Part shown: positions 19,301 through 29,469 of the stretch, in pieces | Layout: each line of letters begins with the position of its first letter | Numbering within the stretch: the first letter of the stretch is position 1 | NCBI RefSeq assembly: GCF_949987535.1 | Contig: NC_080070.1 | Span: forward strand, 7,436,016-7,500,015 | Length of the DNA: 64,000 nt | Source: Balaenoptera acutorostrata | Lineage: Eukaryota; Chordata; Mammalia; Artiodactyla; Balaenopteridae | Reading direction: 5' to 3' | Position numbers and translations under genes: made by a program | Notes under the pieces: model-generated | What the model saw: only the letters and a program-made list of their open reading frames with translations | Database searches by the model: none | Told to the model about the DNA's origin: nothing

Positions 19301-21900
19301 TGGGTCCCTCGGCTTTGAGCTCACCTCCTGAGTGACGGTTGGTCCAGGGGCCGTCCAGATGAAAGACACCCCACAGCCCGGCTGCCCTCTGCCTTGTCCC
19401 TGCTGCCTCCTCCCACCTGGCCCGGCCTGCCATTTTTCAGCGCCACCTGGGACCACCTCCCTGACCATCCCTGCAGATGGGATGTGGGCCCTAGGGGGAG
19501 AGAGCAGTGGTTATCCATCACTTCCTGCTGGGCAGGCAGCCTCACCTCATTGGGCCTCGGTTTCCTCACCTGTAGAGTGGGTGGCCATGCCGCCCTCACG
19601 TGCAGCTGTGTGGCCCCATGGTCTTCCTGAGAGACACTGCCCGCACCCCTGCCCCCGGCTTTGGTGTAGCGGCTAGTCAGGGGCAGGCTTTCTTCAGGCG
19701 GAGCTCGGAGCCCAGGCGGCGCTTCACATCACGGCACCGTGTTTCTCGTCCGTGCAGTGCCCCTGACAGGCTGCTGTGAGGATCAGACCAGGGGAAGGTG
19801 GGACCCTGTGCCCAGTTTAGCCCATGTTAGCGCCGCTGTCATCTGGGAGCCGGGCCTTCCCCCAGCAGAACCTGATTGACCTGGACCGCAAGCCCCCACC
19901 CAGAGGGAAGGGCACGCGGCCTCTGCGGTTGCCCGAGAGGCTCACTTCGGGTTCCCTGGAGGAGGGGCCCCAGCATCACTGGGTGGACTGGAGTGGGGCC
20001 CCTGTGCCCGTCTCTTGGAGCAGATGTCTTTTCCCGTCGACAGCAACGGACAGCTGCACCTCACCTGCCCCCTTTTGCAGGACTCCACGGAGAGCTCGGC
20101 CATCAAGGAGCACGTGTTGAGGCACACGCTGCCCCTTGTCGGCCACCGCAAGTCTTCCAACGAGGCCAAGCGCTACTCGCGGCGCCCCCTGGTGGTCGTG
20201 TACTATGGCGTGGACTTCAGCTTCGACTACCGCGTCGGTGAGGCCCGGGTTGGCGGCTGGGGTGTGTGGTTACTTATGGCTTCAGGGGCTTTTTCCTCCC
20301 GGGCTGTGTCGCTACCCCCTTCCCTCTCTGCTTGAGCAGGAGGGGAGCTTCGAGTCGAGTTGGGCCCTCTTAGATTAGAGACGCGGGGGCGATCGGGCGA
20401 GACCAGCCCCCAACCCCGACCCGCCTGCGGGCAGGGGCCCTGGGCTGCGGCCCGAGGCTGGTCCGAGATCTGTGCCCGGCATCTGGAGCCTCAGCCGCTG
20501 CGGCCCGGCTCACGGCCCTCGGTGCCCTTTCAGCCACTCAGTTCTGGCGGAACAAGGTCCTGGAGGTGGCCAAGGACTTCCCCGAGTACACCTTTGCCGT
20601 GGCCGACGAGGACGACTTCGCCACGGAGGTGAAGGACCTGGGGCTGAGTGAGAGTGGGGAGGAGGTGAACGCGGCCATCCTGGACGAGGGCGGCCGCAGG
20701 TTCGCCATGGAGCCCGACGACTTCGACGCCGACGCTCTCCGCGCCTTCGTCAGCGCCTTCAAGAAAGGTGGGCCCCCCATCCCATCCCCCCCATCCTCCA
20801 CCTCCGCGGCCCCGCCGGCTTGTTGTCGGGGGCCTGGCCCAGGCTTTCTCCTGGACCCGAGGGATGGGAAGATGGGGATGGAGAATCCCCGTTCCTTTGC
20901 TTTCTCTCTCTTTTTTTTTTTTTTCGTAATAGAAAAAAAGGCAGGTGTCTTGGAAATCTCAAGAAGCCTTATTTTTAAAATATGTAAAGTACAACAGGCT
21001 TTTGGACTTAGACGTAAGTTTCACGTATGAGGGAAACTTGCTTTGGCATCAAGCCGAGTGTCTTTCTGATCTGGCTGAGCACGTGGCCGCAGGTCCCCAG
21101 CGCTGGCGGCTGGCGGGCAGACCTTGTCCGTCCCTGCTCAGTCTGCTCCCCACCGTGGCTTCCAGCCCGCGGCACCCACCCTCCTAGTAACCCCTCTGCA
21201 TTGGCAGCATCTCTTGTGACGGCCTCACTGAACAGGACCCAGTGTCTGCTAGGCCTTGTGGGGCACCACCTGCACCCTCTCTGGCCTTTGCAGGGACTGG
21301 GAAAGTAGAGGATGTCAGAGAACTGGGGGTGGGCTTCTGGAGACAAGGCCCTGCCTGGCCCTGGCAGCATCTGACTTGCCCTGTCCTGAACGTCAGGCCA
21401 GCCTCACTGCCTGGTCCAGTCAGAGCCGCCAGGGTCCGGGCCTTTCAGCTCTCACAGTCCTCTCCTGCTTGCTTTCCTCGGCAGGAAAACTGAAGCCAGT
21501 TGTCAAATCCCAGCCAGTGCCCAAGAACAACAAGGGGCCGGTCAAGGTCGTGGTGGGGAAGACCTTCGACTCCATCGTGATGGACCCTAAGAAGGACGTC
21601 CTCATCGAGTTCTACGCGCCCTGGTGCGGACATTGCAAGCAGCTGGAGCCCGTGTACACAGCCCTGGGCAAGAAGTACAAGGGACACAAGAATCTGGTCA
21701 TCGCCAAGATGGACGCCACGGCCAACGATGTCACCAACGACCGCTACAAAGTCGAGGGCTTCCCCACCATCTACTTCTCCCCCAGCGGGGACAAAAAGAA
21801 CCCAATTAAATTTGAGGACGGAAACAGAGATCTGGAGCATTTGAGCAAGTTTATAGAAGAACATGCCACAAAACTGAGCAGGGCCAGGGAAGAACTTTGA
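4306..21900 (+). CDS. PDIA4: PDIA4 (ERp72), protein disulfide-isomerase A4, ten coding exons
   Basis: ER-lumen thiol-disulfide oxidoreductase and chaperone that forms, breaks and rearranges disulfides in secretory proteins. Joined exons: 4306-4393, 10520-10703, 11909-12114, 13863-14001, 14947-15152, 15277-15435, 17968-18119, 20081-20237, 20534-20767, 21485-21900. Every intron is GT-AG and the 1941-nt frame stays open, giving 646 residues against 645 in human as recalled. Visible parts are a signal peptide (1-24, cleavage likely after AAASA), an acidic run (39-56), thioredoxin domains a0, a and a' with WCGHC cysteines at 92/95, 207/210 and 556/559, redox-inactive b and b' domains (about 290-505), and a C-terminal REEL retrieval signal where human has KEEL. 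The ERSE-like promoter site fits stress induction. The gene appears intact and expressed-type; identity is near certain from full-length similarity. Confidence 0.98.
5446..5605. mobile_element. hAT relic of MER5/MER20 type in intron 1
   Basis: Segments such as atccaaatcacctggtgctt and aagtttgaggaccagtgg follow the text of the short non-autonomous MER5/MER20 elements. The copy is heavily diverged and orientation is not certain. Confidence 0.5.
6010..6256 (-). mobile_element. Antisense CHR-type SINEs, apparently two pieces
   Basis: A poly-T run is followed by gccgcactgcggggcatgcg, then a second (tattta)n tract and ggctgcaccgggtcttagtt, ending in ccaccagggaagtccc. The two tail-like tracts suggest a short SINE fragment abutting a second, longer copy. 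Lies in PDIA4 intron 1. Confidence 0.85.
6440..6600 (-). mobile_element. MIR fragment
   Basis: The string tttgggcaggtgactaaagc and the later tcctctgtaaagtg resemble the MIR core (tgtgtgaccttgggcaagtc...ctctgtaaaatg). The ancient repeat lies in intron 1; limits are approximate and strand is a best guess. Confidence 0.5.
6681..6988 (+). mobile_element. Young CHR-2-like SINE in intron 1
   Basis: Full-length copy: head gggcttccctggtggcgcag, body agcctgtgctctgaaacaag, and a tail of (aaat)n and poly-A. The target-site duplication spans 6664-6680 and 6989-7005 with one mismatch, indicating recent insertion. Confidence 0.95.
7006..10098. other. PDIA4 intron 1, right part
   Basis: No exon or recent interspersed repeat recognised apart from the inverted repeat listed at 9308-9555. 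GC content is moderate to high. Confidence 0.5.
9308..9555. repeat. Long inverted repeat (arms 9308-9353 and 9508-9555)
   Basis: The left arm, tacgaacaggaaacaagtac onward, is the reverse complement of the right arm, with a 32-bp perfect core, two adjacent substitutions, one further substitution and one single-base indel. The arms are 46-48 bp and the spacer is 154 bp. The spacer is not self-complementary and the flanks show no target-site duplication. It could form a strong stem in the intron RNA. Origin unknown. Confidence 0.9.
10105..10454 (-). mobile_element. Antisense CHR-type SINE just before PDIA4 exon 2
   Basis: Poly-T and (attt)n at the left, then ggctgcgttgggtcttcgtt, ending in ccaccagggaagtccc. 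A short repeat (tctagg) flanks it at 10099-10104 and 10455-10460. Its right edge lies about 65 bp upstream of the exon 2 acceptor. Confidence 0.93.
10520..10703 (+). CDS. PDIA4: PDIA4 coding exon 2 (acidic tract, start of a0 domain)
   Basis: The acceptor is tctgcacag; the exon codes residues 30-90 and two bases of the Trp-91 codon. It holds the Glu/Asp-rich tract encoded by GAG/GAC repeats, then [11 protein letters not shown] and LLEFYAPW. The donor splits the tryptophan codon just before CGHC. Confidence 0.97.
11412..11560. mobile_element. hAT-Charlie-type relic in intron 2
   Basis: Text such as gttctcaaacattttgttct, caggaccccttaacactt and gttaaaactgagaa matches the non-autonomous Charlie-type elements of eutherians. 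Only one end is recognisable. Confidence 0.6.
11909..12114 (+). CDS. PDIA4: PDIA4 coding exon 3 (a0 active site CGHC)
   Basis: 206 nt. Begins by completing Trp-91, then [22 protein letters not shown] and the cis-proline loop GYPTIKI. Ends phase 1 after SRTQE. Same length and phases as exon 5. Confidence 0.97.
12390..12600. mobile_element. MER5A-like hAT element in intron 3
   Basis: Begins cagtgcttctgaatg and ends attggaaccactg, matching MER5-type terminal inverted repeats. The interior retains gagccccagcccagagcttc and ctgattcacta. No target-site duplication is readable. A GGGGT microsatellite has expanded inside it. Confidence 0.7.
12426..12460 (+). repeat. (GGGGT)n microsatellite with G-quadruplex potential
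   Basis: Six G, then GGGGT units to about 12451, then a further GGGGG at 12456-12460. More than four G-runs with one- to four-base loops meet the usual G4 pattern on the PDIA4 coding strand. Confidence 0.85.
13863..14001 (+). CDS. PDIA4: PDIA4 coding exon 4 (start of a domain)
   Basis: 139 nt. Encodes [30 protein letters not shown] and ILVEFYAPW. Like exon 2, the donor falls within the tryptophan codon before the second CGHC. Confidence 0.97.
14947..15152 (+). CDS. PDIA4: PDIA4 coding exon 5 (a-domain active site CGHC)
   Basis: 206 nt. Encodes [33 protein letters not shown], the cis-proline loop GYPTLKIF and GPREKY. Donor TACG|GTATTG, phase 1. Confidence 0.97.
15277..15435 (+). CDS. PDIA4: PDIA4 coding exon 6 (linker and start of b domain)
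   Basis: 159 nt. Encodes [34 protein letters not shown] and [10 protein letters not shown]. Only 124 bp separate it from exon 5. Donor GCTG|GTAAGG, phase 1. Confidence 0.97.
15790..16010 (+). mobile_element. MIR element in intron 6
   Basis: The segment tcagacctgggttcgagtcc followed by tggctctgcca and the later gtgcttagcaaagtgcctgg follows the MIR consensus from the tRNA-like head to the tail. Diverged, ancient. Confidence 0.7.
17257..17443. mobile_element. Non-autonomous hAT relic in intron 6
   Basis: The end caggggttgacaagctggcc is matched by attgccagcccctg at the other end, giving inverted termini. The interior keeps acgggccagatccggtcctc and cctgtctggtcctttcc. The flanking octamers gtccaggg and ttctagag agree at five of eight positions, compatible with a decayed target-site duplication. 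Confidence 0.7.
17968..18119 (+). CDS. PDIA4: PDIA4 coding exon 7 (b domain)
   Basis: 152 nt. Acceptor ttttcag; encodes [34 protein letters not shown] and ends MDIQ at a phase-0 boundary. Confidence 0.97.
20081..20237 (+). CDS. PDIA4: PDIA4 coding exon 8 (b' domain)
   Basis: 157 nt. Acceptor ccttttgcag; encodes [32 protein letters not shown] and [14 protein letters not shown]. Donor GTCG|GTGAGG, phase 1. Confidence 0.97.
20534..20767 (+). CDS. PDIA4: PDIA4 coding exon 9 (b' domain)
   Basis: 234 nt. Acceptor ctttcag; encodes [42 protein letters not shown] and FVSAFKK. High GC at third positions, as in exons 5, 6 and 8. Confidence 0.97.
21485..21900 (+). CDS. PDIA4: PDIA4 coding exon 10 (a' domain, REEL end, stop)
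   Basis: 416 coding nt. Encodes the linker [20 protein letters not shown], the third WCGHC (Cys-556/559), [10 protein letters not shown], the cis-proline loop GFPTIYF and the C-terminus KLSRAREEL followed by TGA. Unlike a0 and a, no intron interrupts the Trp-Cys junction of this domain. Confidence 0.97.
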
Positions 21901-22715
21901 GGGCCTTGAGGGTCTGCTCAGGGCAAGTGCGGCAGGGACCAGACAGCAAAGCTTCCAGCACTCGGCAGTGGAGCCTGAGCCAGCTGCGAGCCCGGTGGGC
22001 TTGCTCAAAGGCAGTCTCTCAAGGTGTTTTTGGTTTGTCTTGTGTTTTAATTTTTTATACTTTGGTATTTCACCTCATGCTCTGAATACTGAATTAGATA
22101 TGAATGACTCAGTAGATTAGTCCAGAATTTTACAGAGGATACATCTATTTTTATCATTATTTGGGGTTTGATTTTTTTTTTTTAACCTTTCACCTTCTTT
22201 AATATATTTCTTCAAAGCAGACAAGTTGAATCTCTTCTGTGTGAATTTTTTTTCTCTTTTTAATTTAAAATTTAAGAAGCCTTTGCCAAATCACGTCGAC
22301 TTTTCCTTTTTATTTTATTGTCATCTGAGGAATGGTTAGCTGAAGACGGGACTGTTGGTGTTTGGTTTTTATTCTTCCTGTTGTGGCACAAAGTGAGAAC
22401 TGTCGCCAAGCACCCTGCCGAGGACGTCATTTCAGCCCGACTCTGATCCGCCACCCGGTCCAGGGAGAAGCGGCATCTCTGCAGGCCTGGGCGTCACCGT
22501 GCCTTCTCCCAAAGCGAGGACCGCAGGCGGGAGCATTTCCCAGGTGCTCCCAGACCCTTGGAGCCAGGTTCCGAGGCTCAGCCTCCGGGAGGCTGCCTGC
22601 CTCTTCAGAACCGCCGTGGCCGAGGAGAGATGAGCTAGGGCACAGGTGGAGACTTTAGGGTGATAGGGGGATAGGGTAGGCTGTTGTGATGGAATAAAGA
22701 AAGGATTGAAAATGA
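21901..22715 (+). other. PDIA4: PDIA4 3' untranslated region
   Basis: Non-coding sequence from the stop codon to just past the first good polyadenylation signal. It contains T-rich runs around 22170-22320. The length of about 0.8 kb is plausible for this gene; the exact cleavage site is inferred. Confidence 0.75.
22693..22698 (+). terminator. AATAAA polyadenylation signal of PDIA4
   Basis: Canonical hexamer about 793 bp after the stop codon. It is the first AATAAA in the 3' region, so cleavage is expected roughly 10-30 bp later. Confidence 0.75.
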
Positions 22716-24300
22716 ACCTCCATCACCGTCCTAGAGCACATGGTCCCGCCCTGGAGCCTCAGCGTGCTGGAGATGGAGAGGCCGGGCCTGGAGGGGAGGC
22801 TCCCTGCCCGGCCTGCAGAGTGCAGGTGGCCTCACTCCACCCCGAACACCCAGGGGTGGGGTGGCATCCCAACCCGGGTAGGGGCATCGATGGGCTCTGC
22901 TCTTGGTTGTTTGTGGGTGGGCAGTGGTGCATTCTTTCGGGAGGGGGCAGGGATGGAGGGCAAGGCCCTGAGCACTTCTGGGGGCTGGGAGGAGGGGACA
23001 GGACAGGACGGGAAGCTGGACCGGCCCTCAGGGTTCTGGGCGATTTGTGTGATGTGAGCTTCCTTCCGGGAGTTCATTCACCAAGATATGCCATCCCCGC
23101 TCGACTGTTCCTAATTTTGCTGAAACAGAAATCGTGAGCTGGGGGCATCTCTTCGGGCAGTGGCTGGTGGGTTTGCTGCAGGGGTTGCGGGGGGCAAGAA
23201 GCAGCCCCACGGGAAGGGGCAGCCGGGGTGGGCCTTTCTAGATGACCTGCTTTCAAGTTGAGTCTGGCCAGGGTGGGCGGGGGTGTCTGGTAAGTCCTCA
23301 GAATCCCCAGTGTGGCAGGAAGTCCTCTGCACCCTCCTGGATGCCCGCTTCCCTCCGGAGGACAAGCAGGCCCCCCTCAGAGACTTTGTGCCAGAAGCTC
23401 ACAGGAGTAAATGTGGGTGTGGGGCTTGGAGGCTTTTTTTTCAACCCAGAGGCACACCCCTCCAGCACCGCCTGGGGCTCCCGTGCTGGTCTGGGAGACC
23501 TCACGCAGCACACGTGAGGCCTGGGCTCTAGGAGGGGATCAGTGTGGTCTCATTGGAAGTGAGGTGTCGGGAAAGCCCTTTTTGAAGTGATGTTTGAGCT
23601 GAGACCCAAGGATGAGTTGGCTGGAGCCCGGCTGAGGTTGGGAGTGAGTCATTTCTCAGTGTGTCCCGGGACCTGCGGCGTTGACACTACTTGGATGTTT
23701 GTCAGAAATGCATGGTCTCGGGCTGGGCCCCAGACCTGCTGAGTCAGAATGCATCTTAAGAAGATCCCAGGAGACTCATGCCTAGTGAATGCAAAGGCCC
23801 TGAGGCAGAAGTCAAAATGTATCCTCTTCTGAAATACAGTCTGGAAACCAAGTTGCCCAATGGAGTGTCAGGTAAACTCACCCTATATTGACTGTAGAGA
23901 GTAGGCCCCTGGGAGAGGATCTACCCAAGGCTGGTTAGGGAGCTGATAGGCTGCTAAAGGAGACAGGTGAGTCAGCCGATGGCAGTCCAGTGCAATCAGT
24001 GCCAGGGTGAAGATGTGCCCGCCGTGGGAGCCCAGAGAGCAGGCACTGGCCCAGCCTGGGAGCCTGGGCAGCCCTTCAGAGAGGCTGACCCGGGAGCCAC
24101 AAGGAGGAGGTGAACTTTCCAGGTTGAGGCATAGCAGGTGCAAAGGGACAGAGGCGAGGGAGGGAAGCAGTGATGCGAAAGGAGGTGGAGCAGGGGCTGG
24201 AAGAGGTGGGTGCCCTGAGTCAGGAGTTTGACCTTGTTCTAGAACTTTGCAAGGAACCACTGACGGTTTTAAGCAGGGAAGTGCTGTGATCAGATTGAAA
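22716..24300. other. Intergenic, no gene seen
   Basis: GC-rich sequence downstream of PDIA4. A MER5/MER20-like relic is visible near 23685-23795 (gggctgggccccagacctgc). Open frames here are short and unlike any family I know. Confidence 0.5.
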
Positions 24301-24304
24301 GATT

Positions 24305-24445
24305 AATAATGGGAGTAACAGGTAACATTTATTGGGCATTTAGCAAAAGCCAGACCCTGTGTCCAGCAGTTTGCCCGATTATCCCAGTGTAAGTGATCTG
24401 CAAGGTAGGTGCTCTTGTGCTCACTTTACAGCTGAAGAAAGGAAG
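24305..24445 (+). mobile_element. MIR fragment
   Basis: Reads aacatttattgggcatttag, then ggtaggtgctcttgtgctca, then ctttacagctgaagaaagg: the MIR order of core and 'tacagatgaggaaactgagg'-like tail. Confidence 0.65.
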
Positions 24446-24831
24446 GGGGCACGTGTCTGCAAATGCGAAGCTGGGGTGTGCTTCCCCCCCACCCCAGTTG
24501 TGCCATTGCATCTCCCTTGTAGACAACCCAGTCTAGAAGCAGGGGAGCCAGCGCCGGCTGCAAGGAGGGTGGGCTGCATTTTGAGTACTGAGTGGGCTTT
24601 AGCAGTTAAGGGGTCTGCAGCAGCCGGTGCTGATGAGAGGTTGAGGGTGGGTGAGTGGATGCAAGAAGACTGGTATCATCACATCCAGTGTCTGAATCAA
24701 CTTTTTGTTATTTAATTATGAAACATCTCAAGCATCCACAAAAACGGAGAGAATTGGCTACTCGATGCCCTTTACTCATCATTTACCGAAAACAATTACC
24801 AAAATTTTGCTACATTTTCGTATCCCCCCCT

Positions 24832-24945
24832 TTTTTGGCCACACCCACTGCATGTGGGGTCTTAGTTCCCCAACCAGGGATCGAACCTGTGTCCCCTGCA
24901 TTAGAAGCACAGAGTCTTAAACACTGGACCGCTGGGGGAAGTCCC
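24832..24945 (-). mobile_element. Truncated antisense CHR-type SINE
   Basis: Only the head half remains: ttggccacacccactgcatg, gggatcgaacctgtgtcccc, ending gggggaagtccc. Older and shorter than the copies at 1.6 and 10.1 kb. Confidence 0.8.
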
Positions 24946-25849
24946 TCATGTCCCCCCCCCACCACCACAATGACAGCCAAGATGTCGTTTCACCCCTGCC
25001 TGGAGAACGCATTGTCCTACAGGGCCTCAGTGCCTTTTCACAGCCACCAAAATAAGCCATAATTCATCTAGTACCCAGTCCAGATCCCCCAACTTTCTCA
25101 AACATCATTTTGCAGTTGGTCCGTTTGAATCATCAGCACTGCCTGCCTTTTAGTTTTGTCTCTTAAATCTCAGCTAGAGCAGTTCTGTCACCTCTTTTTC
25201 CCCCACAACTGTCCCAGTTTCAGAAAAAAAAAAAAACGAGAGATCTCTTGGGTCACTTGTGTTTTGCACGAGTTTGAGGAATGTTCGATGGTCACTGTCT
25301 TGGTGATGTGTGTAGTAAGTGTGGAAACTGGCGAGGTCCGGACAGAGGAAACAGTAGCAAGTCTTATAAGACTGATGATCGGTGCCTTCGCCGTGTGCCT
25401 GCTAGGTGCCCAGGACCCAGCATCCATTCTGAGTCATCAAAGCTGCAACCCAGGCTGACTTTACTCTCAGGCTGTGTGGCTTTGCATAAGTTACTTAACT
25501 CCTCTCAGAGTTTGTTTTCCTGTCTGTAAGGCAGAGACACAGCCTCCTTCGCAGGGTATTCGTAAGGACCGAATGCCGTAATGTGTGCACGGGTTTCCGC
25601 ACAGAATATCAGCCACCCTGAAATGCTGAATCTGAGGCCTCTCCCCTTTTTGTTGGGACTGCTTATCTCTTTGTCTCTCCCGCCTATTCTGATGGGCCAG
25701 GATGGAGCCATAGATCAGACACAGGTAGACCCCAAATGGAAGGTGCGGGTCTGTGTGTGTATAAAACAGATTCCTGAACCCTAATTCTGGCCTAGGGAAT
25801 CAGATCGGCAGGGTTGCTGCGTACTTTCTGATTTCAAAAACTTCCAAAT

Positions 25850-25990
25850 ATGATCACATTTCACCTGAAATATAGGCAGGTCAGGTATTACGACCTCCAT
25901 CACATAATAAAGGAAGCGGAGATCAGAGAGACAATGATTTGCCCAAAGTCACACAGGAAACTGAGAAGCCAGAACGAGAACTCAGAACCA
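25850..25990 (+). mobile_element. MIR fragment
   Basis: The series ctccatcacataataaagg, gagagacaatgatttgccca and aagtcacacaggaaactgag fits the MIR 3' half. Confidence 0.65.
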
Positions 25991-25999
25991 GTGTTGTTT

Positions 26000-28900
26000 C
26001 TACAGCACCAGCATCCCCCAAGATGTGTTGGCAGAACACTCATAAAGGAGACTAATACATGCTTCATTAACATTGGAGTCTGTTGGTAATTTGGCTTGGG
26101 AAATACTGGAACTGAAAGATGCTTCAATGGGGTTCTTGTTGAAGAAGCTTGGAGCCTGTAAGGCACCAGCGTGCTGGAGACTCCAGGAGCAGACGGGACT
26201 TGCCCTGGCTCCTCTCCTGCGCAGATCCTCAGGGCCCCACCATGACGCGCTCTCCTGGTGCCAAGCCTCGTTAGTGCATTTTGCGAGAACACATGAGCCC
26301 TTGGCTCCTTCCCCAGGCCCCGAGGAAGTACTGGTGCCTTCCTTCTCTTCTGTATCCATCCCCCTCAATGTGGACCCGCCCTAGGGTGGGGGATGTGGGC
26401 CAGGAAGTGCTCCAGGAGCCCAAGGACAAGCCTGATCCTTGAGCCCATCTCGGTGCACTTCAGTAGCAACGTTACAGGTGTATTTCCCCCGTCTTCAGAA
26501 GAGCCTTCAGCTGGAGCAAAGGAATTAAACCCTGAGGTTACTGTGACTCCTTGATTCCTATTATGATGAATCAGAGGTATTGAAAATGCATTCTCTGGCA
26601 CCTGTACTAAGGTAAAACATCGCTCCTACTGTAAGTCTGTCCTGTTACCCACATGGCACTTGGCCAGCTGTGCTAAGCGCCGGACTTGGGAAAGCTGAAG
26701 TGAGATTTGGGAGCCCCCAGGGCCGAGCACAGAATGAAACACCATTTGAATGAACCGGTGGAGAACCTCAGATCCTTGGGTCCACAGACTTGAGGGCCGG
26801 GCAGGGAAGGGCTCCGCTGCCCTTACCTCCCCCTTCGGAGTCCCCCTCAGCTGCCACCACTCACTGCACTCTTCACGTGGCTCAGCCCCAGACAGAATGA
26901 GCACGGTTCTCACATTCGTCGTGTTCCCACCTAAGATTACGGAGATACTGGGGCAGAGAGAGGAGGACAAAGGACCACTTGTTGGCAAAGACTGAGAGAG
27001 GGCCTTTTAGAAAGCAGTGGCTGTGGCTTGGAGAAGAAATGTGGAAAACGAGCTTCTGTCTATTCCTTCTGGCTTTTCTCAAAAAAAGAAGTGTGAGCTC
27101 AGCTCAGGTTGGATTGAAAACTGATGCCTCTAGAGACTTAAAAGGCCTTCAAGCTCAGAGGTTGAAAAGTCCAGTGTTCAAGGGCCCTGGGTGGTAAGTT
27201 ACGTGCATGAAGCGGCTGGATGCGGGCGATAGGGAGTGGTGGTGATCAGGGCACACCTGAGAGCCTGTGTCTCACCTGAAGGGGGCACTTGCTGCCTGTA
27301 GAACTCTGGGCCTGGTGTTGCTATTCTGATTTTTCAAGAAAAGCCAGACATTTTAAACGTGAAATCCCCTAATTTTTAAGTGTTGAATCTAATTCAGATT
27401 ATTGTATCAATACTGTGTGGGCCAAAGAAAAGGCATCTGAGGGCTGGGCTTGGTTAGAAACTGCAGATCTAAATAAATCCTACTCCCCCCACACTTTTTT
27501 TTTCCTGATTGTTTTATAATCACAAGAATTCACTAGCACGGAGGATGCCCTGAGTGTAACAAAGGCTTAAGAATTGAGTTCTTTTAGAAAAGCTGAAGAG
27601 TTGAGTCTGGTGTTGGAATTTGGGCTGAGTTCTTAGGGTTTGGGTGGATTGCCAGGTGCACAACATGGTCTGTGCTTCAACGGCATTTGAACATGAGAAT
27701 GGCCACCTGGCCGGGCAGAAGTGCTCCCTTTCATGGGTTACGTCAACACGTGCCCAGCGCAGCTGTACTTGTCAAAGTCCTTCCTATTATTTCTCTGACC
27801 CGCCCTGGGAGCACACCCAACTGCCTTTTGGTCACCCCAAGGCTGATTTAGGTCAGGGAAGGTCCCTGGGGGCGGGGTTAGCTGGAGGCAAGCCCACCCA
27901 CAACTGCTGTTCCTACCAGAGCCTTGGCACTTCTAACTCCTGCCTTTTTAGGAAACTGAGGCCCAGAGAAGAGGCGGGCCTGGCCTAGGGCACTTCCAAT
28001 CATTCAAAACTGCGAAGGGTCCGGAGCTGCCATCAGTGATTCTGTTTCAGCGCCTTGCGATGTCATTGCTGAATTAGCCCAGTCTCAGGCTCCGGATGCT
28101 CTGACCTCGTGGCTGCCAGGCTCCGCCCCCTCATGGGGCCCTGCAGACTGAAGGATCTGATCAGACTGGGGTCTCCGCCTCCCCCTCAGCCCCTCCTTCC
28201 TGGCTCACCTCCTCTGGGTTTGAAAACCACAGGTGTGAAGAAGGAGCCTGTTGCTTTCAGAAAGGGGCTTTTACAATCACACTTGCCACATAGGAGGTCA
28301 GAGAAAGGTGGGCCTGGCTCTTCGGAAAGGCTTTGAGAAAACTTCCCCAATGGAGGCGAGATGGTATGGGCGGGGCCAGGCTGGAGGGAGGGCAGTGACC
28401 TCCCATGAACCTCTCAAGGGGGCCCCGTTCATCCAGGCTGACACCTGTGGCCCTTCCCTCCAGCCCTATGAGGCTCTGTTTTTAAGGAAGACATATGCGG
28501 GGACAAAGGAGAGGGCCTTCCTATGAAAAGGATGAAACGGGTGAGGGAGAGAAGACTCAGAAGCCGGGGTTGTGAAAAGGAGGTGTTTAAGGCCAGCCCG
28601 AGTCCATTCAAATCCCAGAGAAGTCTAAGGAGGGCTATTTTTATGGGTTTTTAATTCTCCTGTGTGAGTTAGGAAGGGCTGCCTGAGATGGAGGGCAGGT
28701 ACAGCGTCCTAGGGAGCACCAGGGAGTCACTGAAGTCGCTGAAAATTCCTATCCCCGTGCCCACCAGTGTCACCAGGTTGGCAGGTGGCAGCACCTTGAG
28801 TAGGACTGGGGGGAAAGCAGGCCCTTCATGTTTTGAGGGATTAAGAGGAAAGCTGCCAACCCATGGACACAGATTCTCGGGTAGGAAGGGCCCCCTGGTC

Positions 28901-29070
28901 GGGACCCAGTGTTCCAGCTCTAGCCTGGGAGTGTCAGTTACGTGCCCTGAGGGGCTGAGGGCTGCAATCTCAGGGGCCTGAGCAGGGAGCAGCCGGATGG
29001 GCCCATCCCCACTCCTGGGACCACGCCAGCCTTTACAGCTATCTGGACAGAAAAAGCAAATCCAAGTGGA
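26000..29070. other. Intergenic, no gene seen
   Basis: No supported gene, RNA gene or recent mobile element. Several open frames of 60-120 codons appear on both strands but lack family similarity and splice context. Confidence 0.45.
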
Positions 29071-29076
29071 TACCGG

Positions 29077-29463
29077 TGTTACGGATTGAATGTTTCCCAC
29101 CGACATCTATATGTTGAAACCCTACCTCCCAATGTGATGGCATTTGGGAGTGGGGCCTTTGGGAGGTAATTAGGTTTAGATGTGGTCCTGAGGGTGCGGC
29201 CTCCATGGTGGGATTAGTGTCCTCATAAGAAGAGAAAGAGAGGCCAGAGCCTCCTCTCCATGTGCGCTCACCAAAGAAAGGCCACGTAAGGACATAGCAA
29301 GAAGGTGGCCGTCTACAAGCCAGGAAGGGAGTCCTCACCAGGAACTGAATTGGTTAGCACTTTGATCTTGGACCTCCAGCCTCCAGACTGTGAGTCATAC
29401 CTGTCTGTTGTTTAAGCACCCAGGCTGTGGTGTTTTCTTATAGCTCCTGAGCCAACTAAGACA
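29077..29463 (+). mobile_element. Solo LTR of MLT1 (ERVL-MaLR) type
   Basis: Starts TGttacggattgaatg, contains ttgaaaccctacctcccaat, ttgggaggtaattaggttta and cttgatcttggacctccagc, and ends agccaactaagACA, the order of an MLT1A-type LTR. The flanking pentamers ACCGG and ACCAG agree at four of five bases, as expected for an old solo LTR. Confidence 0.88.
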
Positions 29464-29469
29464 ACCAGT

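Noticed and set aside
21256..21900. 214-codon frame starting before PDIA4 exon 10
   Set aside because: The first 76 codons are intron 9 sequence; the real exon starts at 21485 after a consensus acceptor.
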